A stretch of 7,777 nucleotides of DNA from Candidatus Auribacterota bacterium. GTDB taxonomy: Bacteria > Auribacterota > JAFGBW01 > JAFGJP01. Positions within the stretch are counted from its first letter, which is position 1; every line of letters starts with the position of its first letter. The stretch is taken from NCBI GenBank assembly GCA_016929035.1, contig JAFGJP010000050.1, positions 1 to 7,777 on the forward strand. Direction: 5' to 3'. Below are positions 1-5,671 of this stretch, in pieces. The position numbers and the translations under genes were made by a program. Below the pieces are notes generated by a model. That model was given only the letters and a program-made list of their open reading frames with translations, did not search any database and was not told the DNA's origin.

Positions 1-18
1 ACAAAGGGAATCTATTCA

Positions 19-35
19 TTCGCACTTTGTGCGAA
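19..35. repeat. Perfect hairpin, 7-bp stem, 3-base loop
   Basis: The arms TTCGCAC (19-25) and GTGCGAA (29-35) are perfect inverse complements around the loop TTT. It resembles the hairpin at 7541-7557 (ATTCGCC-TTC-GGCGAAT) in both stem sequence and loop size. Like that one, it sits within about 15 bases of a copy of the dispersed CCTGTTCATC element. Confidence 0.7.
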
Positions 36-63
36 AAACCTGTTCATCCCATCTGTCCCATTA
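33..63 (+). repeat. Dispersed spacer repeat, copy 1
   Basis: This copy contains GAAAAACCTGTTCATC followed by CTGTCCCATTA. The reverse complement of 7565-7592 reads almost the same (GAAAAATCCTGTTCATCC then TGTCCGATTA), with a three-base insertion in copy 1 and a few substitutions. The two copies are in opposite orientation at the two ends of the window, each next to a TTCGC-type hairpin. From memory, similar words occur in spacers of several environmental bacteria; I could not check this. Confidence 0.6.
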
Positions 64-101
64 TTGTCTTCAAGTGTTGGAATAATCCTTTCTCATTTTT
101 T

Positions 102-119
102 ATTCGTGTCCATTCGTGG
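102..119 (+). repeat. 10-base phased ATTCGTG pair
   Basis: ATTCGTG starts at 102 and at 112, exactly ten bases apart, and the second copy ends in GG. The unit and period match the longer array at 1400-1480. The two arrays therefore bracket the glycosyltransferase gene in the same orientation. Confidence 0.55.
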
Positions 120-156
120 TTTATTTATTATTAATCGCGCATAGCGCTCATCTAAC

Positions 157-170
157 TTTAAGTACTTAAA
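157..170. repeat. 14-base perfect palindrome
   Basis: TTTAAGTACTTAAA reads identically on both strands. It lies 27 bases beyond the stop codon of the minus-strand glycosyltransferase. No T-run follows on the minus strand, so it could be a protein-binding dyad, a weak 3'-end structure, or another member of the spacer palindromes. Confidence 0.4.
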
Positions 171-196
171 CTCTATATCATTTTAGGCACTTCTTC

Positions 197-1339
197 TTAT
201 ATTTTCATGACTTTCTTGTATATCTCCAATGTCTTCTCGGCGGTTTTATCCCATGTATAGCTCCTGGCTATCTGCAGACCCTCTCTCACTTTTTCTGCAC
301 ATTCGTCCTTATCAGAAAGAATGTCTTTTATCATGACAGCCAGTGCCTTTTCATCTGTTTGATGAGGATTGAAATAAAAAGCTCCGTCTTTCAAGACTTC
401 TTTGAGGGATGCACGGTCAGACGATAAAACCGGCGTTTCGCACCGCATGGCTTCAAGAGGAGGGAATCCAAATCCTTCATAAAGCGATGGAAAAACAAAG
501 AGGTCAGCACAGCTATAGATCGCAGGCAGATCCTGGTCAGGAAGGTATCCCAGCTGATGGATCCTTTCTCTGAAAGGAGAAAGGGCTATAGCTTTTTCTA
601 TTTCCTCGAACGACCACCCCTTTCTTCCAACCAGCACGAGATGATGAGGAATCTCCTTTGCGCAGATATTATAAGCTCTGATAAGATGCGATATGTTTTT
701 TCTCGGCTCAAGGGTTCCGGCATAAAGGATAAAGGAATCCTGTATGCCGTATTTTCTCTTGATATCTTCCAGCAGACGGCTTTCCCGGATTTTTTGAAAA
801 TTGTCTTCTATTCCCAGATGTGTCACAAAAATCCTCTCTTCCGGATATTGAAAAAGAGACGCAATCTCTTTTTTCGTAAACTCGGAAATGGCGATGACAG
901 CTGAAGATTCGTGCAGGGATCTTTCCATAAGCCGCTCAAGGCGGAGCCTGTTTGTTTTCTCCATGGTCCCGGGAAACCGCTTTATAGTCGCATCACAGAC
1001 CGTTAAAAGGATCTTCCCTCTTTTCACCGGAGCAGCCGTGAAGTTGGTAAAATGATAGAGGTCATGTGTGCCGGTAAAAAACTCGACCGGAGGAAAAGAA
1101 AAGGTGTTCCACATTTTATAGGCCAGGAATCCCGGGATCCAGCGGATCTCTCTGTTCCTGAGGCCGGGACTTTTTTTTATCATGTCCTGTTCGCGGAAAT
1201 TCCTCCGGGCGTTAAAATAGAAAACGGATATCTCCATGCCCGGATCGCGCCTGACATACTCCCTGACCAGGCAGTAGGTATACCGGCCGATACCTGTGCG
1301 CTTTGAAACGAATGGTTGCCCTTCAATACAGACTTTCAT
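197..1339 (-). CDS. Glycosyltransferase, GT4 family (group 1)
   Basis: This is a cytoplasmic or membrane-associated GT-B enzyme predicted to move a sugar from a nucleotide-sugar donor to a glycan or lipid acceptor; the sugar and acceptor cannot be read from the sequence. At 380 residues it is full length. The N-terminal domain carries the glycine-rich TGIGRYT loop (residues 15-21). A linker segment LLTVCDATIKRFP (111-123) corresponds to the LTVHD-type motif, with Cys115 where His is common. The C-terminal donor domain begins at YAGTLEPRKN (206-215), which includes the basic R213/K214 pair, and contains EGFGFPPLE (288-296), the E-x7-E signature of GT4. Translation starts at ATG 1339, but the leader is AT-rich with no clear Shine-Dalgarno. 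It lies alone, 193 bases beyond gspM, with repeat arrays on both sides. A role in exopolysaccharide or LPS/O-antigen assembly is inference. Confidence 0.9.
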   Translation of the reverse strand: MKVCIEGQPFVSKRTGIGRYTYCLVREYVRRDPGMEISVFYFNARRNFREQDMIKKSPGLRNREIRWIPGFLAYKMWNTFSFPPVEFFTGTHDLYHFTNFTAAPVKRGKILLTVCDATIKRFPGTMEKTNRLRLERLMERSLHESSAVIAISEFTKKEIASLFQYPEERIFVTHLGIEDNFQKIRESRLLEDIKRKYGIQDSFILYAGTLEPRKNISHLIRAYNICAKEIPHHLVLVGRKGWSFEEIEKAIALSPFRERIHQLGYLPDQDLPAIYSCADLFVFPSLYEGFGFPPLEAMRCETPVLSSDRASLKEVLKDGAFYFNPHQTDEKALAVMIKDILSDKDECAEKVREGLQIARSYTWDKTAEKTLEIYKKVMKI

Positions 1340-1532
1340 AAAAATAAGTTAAAGTTTTAAAGAGTTAAAAAAGCTCTGAAACATTGCTATTCTTTTACCC
1401 TTCGCGTTTCTTCGCGCTCTTAGCGGCTAAAAATCCTTTTTACTTCGTGCCCCTTCGTGTCTCTTAGTGGCCCTTCGTGGCTCACTGTTTTTACTTTTTT
1501 GCTTCTTCCTTCTACCCTCTATCTTATCTTCT
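1340..1532. other. Repeat-rich spacer between gspM and the glycosyltransferase
   Basis: No gene is visible. The spacer consists of an AT-rich leader next to the glycosyltransferase start (about 1340-1375), then the 10-base phased CTTCG(T/C)G array (1400-1480), a T-rich linker, and a heptamer tract that runs into the gspM stop codon. No convincing terminator is seen for the gsp operon, so read-through into the glycosyltransferase gene is possible. Confidence 0.5.
1400..1480 (+). repeat. 10-base phased CTTCGYG array
   Basis: CTTCGCG occurs at 1400 and 1410, with the variant CTTAGCGG at 1419. After a short gap, CTTCGTG starts at 1443 and 1453, CTTAGTGG at 1463 and CTTCGTGG at 1473. Spacing is ten bases within each block (nine at one step), close to one DNA helical turn. 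Each block ends with or near a GG variant. A second two-unit array lies at 102-119. Function is unknown. Confidence 0.65.
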
Positions 1533-1537
1533 CTATT
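1503..1537 (+). repeat. Degenerate heptamer tract
   Basis: Five consecutive seven-base units can be read: TTCTTCC, TTCTACC, CTCTATC, TTATCTT, CTCTATT, consensus about YTCTAYC. The tract overlaps the gspM stop codon (1533-1535). A tract of similar period but different sequence (TTGCTAC type) lies at 7645-7665. Low complexity could explain part of the signal. Confidence 0.35.
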
Positions 1538-1967
1538 TTCTTGATTCTATCCTGATTTCCGCTGTGACTCTTTTCTCTTCTTTCGAATAAGTCAGATTCT
1601 CAAACCTGGCGTGCGGCCAGCTCTTTTCCATCTCCAATAAGAAGCTGTAGAAAAAATCCGCTTCTTCAGCATGGCATTCAACCGCAACGGCAGAAGGCCG
1701 GGCATTGATAGTAAAATCGTCCTCTCCCTTTGCCCTGAAAAAATCTTTCAGAGACTGTGCAAGACCTCCCGATGCAACAGGACTGCCTGCCCTTTCTGCC
1801 AAAGGCTGATTCTCCCAGGCCTCAAAGATCCTTTCAAAACTCTTGAAGCGGGCGTGTGAATCAACGGCCTTGAAAAGAGCAAGGGCGTTAAGAACCACTC
1901 CCGCCAGAATAAAAAAAACCGCCATCCGGCAATGCATCCACACGGTTTTCATAAAAGCTGTCTTCAC
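1533..1967 (-). CDS. gspM: Type II secretion protein GspM (short, divergent)
   Basis: Predicted inner-membrane subunit that pairs with GspL in the type II secretion platform. The 144-residue product has a short cytoplasmic N-terminus, one hydrophobic helix (about 14-32, RMAVFFILAGVVLNALALF) and a periplasmic part. The C-terminal half (about 83-142) alternates strand- and helix-like segments, consistent with the ferredoxin-like fold of GspM/PilO proteins. Sequence motifs are weak, and the assignment rests on size, topology and position directly after gspL in the canonical K-L-M order. The start is GTG at 1967, which overlaps the gspL stop as GTGA and has AGGAG seven bases upstream; an in-frame ATG at 1952 is less likely. 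It appears to be the last gene of the operon. A PilO-like subunit of a related pilus machine is the main alternative. Confidence 0.7.
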   Translation of the reverse strand: MKTAFMKTVWMHCRMAVFFILAGVVLNALALFKAVDSHARFKSFERIFEAWENQPLAERAGSPVASGGLAQSLKDFFRAKGEDDFTINARPSAVAVECHAEEADFFYSFLLEMEKSWPHARFENLTYSKEEKRVTAEIRIESRK

Positions 1968-3307
1968 GGTTTTTCTCCTGGCTGAAGTTCAAAATTCAGC
2001 TCGACTCTTCCGTCGCTGTGCTTATCGGCCGAAAGGATGTCCCACAGGCTGACCTTTCCAGCCGATAAGAGAAAGCTCTCACCCTCCTTTGCGCTTTCAA
2101 ATTTCAGGTGCAGGACGTAGCGGTTCCTCTCATTCTTCCATAAAAGAAGCTCCCACTTTGCATCTCTCGGAAGACAGTAGACCATATGATTAAAGATCTG
2201 GGAATCCGGCCGCGAAAAAGATTCTTTTTGAAAAGAGACTTTTTTCTCCATCGATGATAAAGCCTCCTCAAAAGAAGAGGCCCCGGCAAAATCAGGATAA
2301 GCCGTCTTAAAGCTGGAAAAAATATTTTTCTCTGCCTTCGCGCTGAAAAAACTCACAATGATAAATCCTCCCAGGGCGACGGCGAAAAAAGCGCCGGACG
2401 CCATTTTCATCCACCTGACATATCTCTCTTCCGAATCCAGAGGAACAGCTATCTTCTCCGAAAGATCAATAAGAGGATCATGAAGCTGAAGCGAATTGAG
2501 GATGCGCGTTAAAAAACTGTCCTCAGGTGCTCTTTTATCTTCTTCAGCAGAACTCCCGCCGGCTATGTTGTGAAGGGTAAAGTCATTTCTTTGGAAAGTC
2601 TCGCTTTTCTTCACGGCCTCCATTTTGTGTGGTTCGCTGTGGAGATAGACTGTTTTTTCCAGGTCAGGGAATATCTCCTTAACCTTTTCAAATATCGAGG
2701 ATACTTCTGAAGCAACATCCTCAACGCTCTCTTCCATTAAAGGGATGTGGCGCGAGTAAAGAAGCCGGCCATGATGGATGACGCCCGCTTCAAGGTCGCT
2801 GTCCCAGATGATAAAAAGTGAAGGCCTGCCGGCAACAGCCAGATAAGGATCTGAATAAAAAAATGTCAGAATGCCGACTTTGCCGGGGATAACCCCCCTT
2901 TTTGTAAACAGTGCTTCTATGATATCAATCCACTTTTTATCAAAATAAAAAATATTAGCGATTTTCGCCTTCAGAATGTTCTTCTTTTCCCGGCTGAAGG
3001 AGGGAAGAAAAACAAAGGTATGTTTCAGAGGATCGAACAGGGGATTTTCAAGCAGCTTCTTGAGGACCGACGCTTCCAGCGCCTGGCCAGCGAGCGAAGT
3101 TTCGATCACATATTCATCTTCATACACAAGGCGCCGCGAGAGATAGACGTCAAAGGCGTGAACGCCCCGGGTGGCCGCAAAAAGCTCTTCGCTTAAAGAA
3201 CATTCCTCATCAAGAGGAAATACCTTGATCTCAGCTGACGCGCCGTCTTCTGAAACCTGATATCTCCTCAGCTCTTTTTCACAAAAAACAAATACCGTTT
3301 TTTTCAT
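1964..3307 (-). CDS. gspL: Type II secretion protein GspL
   Basis: Bitopic inner-membrane protein that in type II systems binds the GspE ATPase in the cytoplasm and GspM/pseudopilins in the periplasm. Numbering from ATG 3307 gives 447 residues. A cytoplasmic part of about 250 residues resembles the actin-like fold of GspL/PilM, with strands such as LFIIWDSDLEAGVIHHGRLLYSRHIPL split around 164-190. A Ser/Glu/Lys-rich linker (about 249-265) follows, then one transmembrane helix (about 302-321, MASGAFFAVALGGFIIVSFF) and a periplasmic domain of about 125 residues. No nucleotide-binding motif stands out, as is usual for GspL. A TTG at 3343 would add 12 residues and overlap gspK by 14 bases; I prefer the ATG because the next residues (MKKTVFVF) form the first strand, though neither start has a strong Shine-Dalgarno. 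It lies between gspK and gspM. Confidence 0.78.
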   Translation of the reverse strand: MKKTVFVFCEKELRRYQVSEDGASAEIKVFPLDEECSLSEELFAATRGVHAFDVYLSRRLVYEDEYVIETSLAGQALEASVLKKLLENPLFDPLKHTFVFLPSFSREKKNILKAKIANIFYFDKKWIDIIEALFTKRGVIPGKVGILTFFYSDPYLAVAGRPSLFIIWDSDLEAGVIHHGRLLYSRHIPLMEESVEDVASEVSSIFEKVKEIFPDLEKTVYLHSEPHKMEAVKKSETFQRNDFTLHNIAGGSSAEEDKRAPEDSFLTRILNSLQLHDPLIDLSEKIAVPLDSEERYVRWMKMASGAFFAVALGGFIIVSFFSAKAEKNIFSSFKTAYPDFAGASSFEEALSSMEKKVSFQKESFSRPDSQIFNHMVYCLPRDAKWELLLWKNERNRYVLHLKFESAKEGESFLLSAGKVSLWDILSADKHSDGRVELNFELQPGEKP

Positions 3308-3329
3308 GGGCTCTATCTGCAGAAATAAA

Positions 3330-4091
3330 TTAGTCCTGCTCAAAAAAAATCTGTTCTGCTTTTCCGTTCTGAACGATAAAGACCGCTCTGACAGTAACGC
3401 TTTGCTTGGTCGACTGCGCTTTTGATATGATTGTAAAACAATTACTTTTTATCGTAAATGGTATATTCAGAAGAGGGAGTGTCTTTTGAAAATATGTCTG
3501 CCTGACATATTCGACCTCAGAGAGATTGGTGAGAGGATTTTCTTTTCTTTCCTTGAGAAAAAGCCGGAGATCGCCGCTGCTGTGAAAAAAAAGCCCCAGA
3601 ACCTCGCCAGATGCTGTATTGATATTGATTCTTCCATCTCCAAAAGAGGTGAAAAAAAACCCTGACGGATCCTTTGGGCTTACCTCTGAAGACAGGATGT
3701 CTTCCATTATCGTTCTTGATCCAGAATTCAGAAACGAAAACGCCTTATGCTGAGAATTCTGTTTTATTTTCTTTATGTTGATTTTTGCATTTTCATCCTC
3801 GACAAGCGTTTTCACGCGAAATCCCTGAAGAAAAAAATCTTTTTCTGATGATGAGAGGTGAGAAAAAGATGTAAAAGGCTTGTCTGCACAGTCAAGAAGG
3901 TCTTCCGCTGTAACGGTAAGGCCGCTTCTCGCAGCAAAGGCCAGCTGAAGTTTCTCCGTGCGGTATTTTTCCAGCCTGTAGCTCCTGGCAGCATATGTCA
4001 GTACGGTGGAAAGTACAAGCACGACGGAAATCAGGATCAGGATAACATAAAGAACAGAAAAACCTCTCTCAGATGCACTTTTTAACGTCAT
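3330..4091 (-). CDS. gspK: Type II secretion minor pseudopilin GspK
   Basis: GspK caps the tip of the type II pseudopilus with GspI and GspJ. The 253-residue product starts with a prepilin-like leader ending ERG, with probable processing between Gly10 and Phe11, followed by a hydrophobic helix FSVLYVILILISVVLVLSTV (11-30). The +5 position is Tyr15 rather than Glu, consistent with GspK, which unlike other pseudopilins lacks the conserved Glu5. Family landmarks follow: LVEDENAKINI (96-106), matching the DExxKINLN motif, and GDGRININTASGEVL (151-165), matching the (G)xININTAxxEVL motif. It is somewhat short for the family (often about 300 residues). ATG 4091 has AAGGGA five bases upstream and lies inside the end of the permease gene, a 23-base overlap. 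The product would need a prepilin peptidase (GspO/PilD) encoded elsewhere. Confidence 0.85.
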   Translation of the reverse strand: MTLKSASERGFSVLYVILILISVVLVLSTVLTYAARSYRLEKYRTEKLQLAFAARSGLTVTAEDLLDCADKPFTSFSHLSSSEKDFFLQGFRVKTLVEDENAKINIKKIKQNSQHKAFSFLNSGSRTIMEDILSSEVSPKDPSGFFFTSFGDGRININTASGEVLGLFFHSSGDLRLFLKERKENPLTNLSEVEYVRQTYFQKTLPLLNIPFTIKSNCFTIISKAQSTKQSVTVRAVFIVQNGKAEQIFFEQD

Positions 4092-4935
4092 AATAATCCC
4101 TTAAGGAATCGCCCAGAAGATTGAAGGACATCACAAGGAGAGCGATTAAAATCCCTGGGATGATCGAAAGCCATGGATGCATGCCGCCTTGATACAAAAA
4201 GCGGGAGCCGTCATTGACCATTCCTCCCCAGCTTGGATCCGGAGGATTGATTCCCACCCCGAGAAAACTCAGTGCTGCTTCCCCGAGAATAAAGCTCCCC
4301 ATCTTCAATGTTGACGTAACGATGAGAAGTGAAAGCGCGTTAGGAAGAACGTGGCGAAGCAATATGTGTGTCAAGCCCCCTCCCAGAGACCGCGAGGCCA
4401 AAACATAATCCTGAGTAATCAACTGCTTGGCTGCTCCTCTGGAAATACGGGCAAAGCTTCCCCATCCGGAAAGAGTCAGGGCAAAAACAACTGTGAAAAT
4501 GCCTCCCCTGAGCACAGCGGCAGCGACAATAGCCAGAAGAAGAGAAGGAACAGCAAAAGAAATATCGATAAGCTGAACGACAACGACATCAAAAGTGCCT
4601 CCGAGCACCCCTGAAAGCAGCCCAAGAGTGACGCCGATCGAGAAAGCCAGAAGAGTAGCCAAAAGACCGATTGTAAGAGATATCCGTCCCCCGTAGATGA
4701 TGCGGGAGAAAACATCACGACCCATCTGGTCTGTGCCCATCCAGTGTTCCCGTGACGGCAGTTCGAATTTTCTATCAAGATGGCCCGCGTAAGGGTCAAG
4801 AGATAACACAAGGGGAAAGATAAGGACTGATGCCGTCATAACGATGATCAGCAGCAGGGCGACAGCTCCAAAAGGCTCTCTTCGCATAAATAAGCATGCT
4901 GAAATATGTTTCGCCATCGCTTTTTCTCTTTTCAA
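4069..4935 (-). CDS. ABC transporter permease, DppC/OppC family
   Basis: Inner-membrane permease subunit of a dipeptide/oligopeptide/nickel-type importer. Numbering from ATG 4917 gives 282 residues, normal for the family. Landmarks are an N-terminal transmembrane helix (about 17-38), REHWMGTDQMGRDVFSRIIY (56-75, the GTDxxGRDxxSR motif), several further hydrophobic helices, the ATPase-contacting EAA-type loop GAAKQLITQDYVLASRSLGG (161-180) followed by HVLPN (189-193), LSFLGVGINPP (216-226) and the terminal LGDSLRDYYD (268-277). TTG 4935 would add six residues, overlaps the previous stop as TTGA and has GAGAGG five bases upstream; the ATG lacks a good Shine-Dalgarno. The usual partners DppB, DppD/F and a binding protein are absent from the window. 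Instead it overlaps gspK, so co-expression with the secretion genes is likely. Substrate unknown. Confidence 0.88.
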   Translation of the reverse strand: MKREKAMAKHISACLFMRREPFGAVALLLIIVMTASVLIFPLVLSLDPYAGHLDRKFELPSREHWMGTDQMGRDVFSRIIYGGRISLTIGLLATLLAFSIGVTLGLLSGVLGGTFDVVVVQLIDISFAVPSLLLAIVAAAVLRGGIFTVVFALTLSGWGSFARISRGAAKQLITQDYVLASRSLGGGLTHILLRHVLPNALSLLIVTSTLKMGSFILGEAALSFLGVGINPPDPSWGGMVNDGSRFLYQGGMHPWLSIIPGILIALLVMSFNLLGDSLRDYYDVKKCI

Positions 4936-5081
4936 GCCGCCCTCTCAGGTGAAGAATGCACGGCCATCTGCTTACCGGCAGCATCTCGAATATTGCATCC
5001 GTCGCCAGACTGCTTGGTAAAAAAAGAGTTTATGAAAGAGTAAACAGCAGAAATCTTTTCTTCATCTCTCTGATTCATCAT
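4932..5081 (-). CDS. Small 49-residue protein of unknown function
   Basis: I do not recognise this product. The ORF begins with two ATG codons (5081, 5078) preceded by GGAGGG only four bases upstream, the most canonical Shine-Dalgarno on this strand together with that of the zinc-ribbon gene. It ends TGA, overlapping the TTG start of the permease as TTGA, the same four-base coupling pattern seen at gspL/gspM. The peptide is hydrophilic with an acidic N-terminus (MMNQRDEEK), an aromatic stretch AVYSFINSFF (12-21) and one Cys (29); no signal peptide or membrane helix is evident. It could be a real small protein, a leader peptide that couples translation into the permease, or the remnant of a longer gene. 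The ribosome-binding site and the coupling support translation; function is open. Confidence 0.5.
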   Translation of the reverse strand: MMNQRDEEKISAVYSFINSFFTKQSGDGCNIRDAAGKQMAVHSSPERAA

Positions 5082-5085
5082 AAAG

Positions 5086-5091
5086 CCCTCC
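5086..5091 (-). promoter_or_regulatory. Strong Shine-Dalgarno of the 49-residue ORF
   Basis: GGAGGG (the reverse complement of CCCTCC at 5086-5091) stands four bases before the ATG at 5081. It decides the start of an ORF that would otherwise be easy to overlook between the zinc-ribbon gene and the permease. Confidence 0.6.
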
Positions 5092-5097
5092 GCCCTT

Positions 5098-5125
5098 ATT
5101 TTATCACATCCGTCAGGTTAGGCAA
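5098..5125 (-). promoter_or_regulatory. Possible sigma70-type promoter for the permease-gsp operon
   Basis: On the minus strand, TTGCCT (5125-5120) and TAAAAT (5103-5098) are separated by 16 bases and resemble -35 and -10 elements (4/6 and 5/6 matches). Against it, transcription would begin almost at the Shine-Dalgarno near 5091, leaving a leader of about ten bases. The operon could instead be read from upstream of the zinc-ribbon gene. Confidence 0.22.
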
Positions 5126-5170
5126 TAGCGAGAGGTTGAGTTCTTGCAAATGCCGGGAAAGGAGCTTACG

Positions 5171-5671
5171 TCAAAAGGAATAGTTGTTGATAAACTCCTG
5201 GAGAACGTCCCTGGAGAACCTTAAGCGGCTTGATTTCACGCAGCCGATTCTCGAGCAGAAAGACTGGCCGAAATTATGATCCAGGTTCCTGTCAATATAA
5301 AACAGATAAATCGGAGCTCCGCATTCACAGTTAAACAGAACGGGCAGCTCTTCCCGGCACACGGGACACAGGATCTTCACTGTCTCGCCGCGCTTAAAGG
5401 GCTCTCCTTTGAGAATCTTTTTCCGGCATTTTCTGACAACAGGAGAAATAACGATATCTGTTTCTTTCGAACCTGATCGGTTTGTATAAATAAAATGAAT
5501 GCCTTTTTCTCCCTGTATCTTGACATCGCTGATCAGGCTGTGTCCGTTTGCGCAAAAAGCCTCGTTGACGACAAGCTCTCCCTTTTTCTTTTCTACTTTT
5601 TTCCGCGGAAGATTGACTTTTCCCTTAAGAGGGATAATCATTTCGCCGTTATCGTTAAAAATCTTTCCCAT
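5171..5671 (-). CDS. Cysteine-rich zinc-ribbon-like protein, unknown function
   Basis: This is a 166-residue soluble protein that I cannot assign to a named family. It has a basic, Lys-rich N-terminus (16-31) and an ordered set of potential metal ligands: FCANGHS (Cys40, His44), Cys82, CPVC (Cys102, Cys105), CECG (Cys115, Cys117) and FCSRIGC (Cys139, Cys144). CPVC with CECG is a plausible zinc ribbon. The other pairs could form a second site or bind another metal. No signal peptide or membrane segment is visible, so it is probably cytoplasmic. ATG 5671 has a strong AGGAGG five bases upstream. It is first in the minus-strand series, 89 bases before the 49-residue ORF, so co-transcription with the permease and gsp genes is possible but not shown. 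A metal-sensing, nucleic-acid-binding or structural role would be speculation. Confidence 0.75.
   Translation of the reverse strand: MGKIFNDNGEMIIPLKGKVNLPRKKVEKKKGELVVNEAFCANGHSLISDVKIQGEKGIHFIYTNRSGSKETDIVISPVVRKCRKKILKGEPFKRGETVKILCPVCREELPVLFNCECGAPIYLFYIDRNLDHNFGQSFCSRIGCVKSSRLRFSRDVLQEFINNYSF

Larger units (their letters stand above)
1..196. other. Repeat-rich spacer without a gene
   Basis: No convincing gene is visible here. The stretch holds a 7-bp perfect hairpin with a three-base loop (19-35), one copy of a dispersed element (33-63) whose inverted relative lies at 7565-7592, two ATTCGTG words exactly ten bases apart (102-119), a small GCGC-ATA-GCGC hairpin (137-147) and a 14-base loopless palindrome (157-170). 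It lies downstream of the minus-strand glycosyltransferase. No hairpin here is followed by a T-run in the minus-strand direction, so I do not call a terminator. Confidence 0.6.

Noticed and set aside
157..170. TTTAAGTACTTAAA as terminator of the glycosyltransferase gene
   Set aside because: The stem is AT-rich and no run of T follows on the minus strand.
557..904. Plus-strand open frame of 115 codons
   Set aside because: It lies wholly inside the glycosyltransferase gene on the opposite strand, whose motifs are clear; it is a shadow frame without family features.
1400..1480. Phased repeats as a CRISPR array
   Set aside because: Units are 7-10 bases with no 25-40 base repeats, no unique spacers of regular length and no cas gene nearby.
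4351..4614. Plus-strand open frame of 87 codons
   Set aside because: It is antisense to the conserved EAA loop and helices of the permease and has no ribosome-binding site or recognisable motif.
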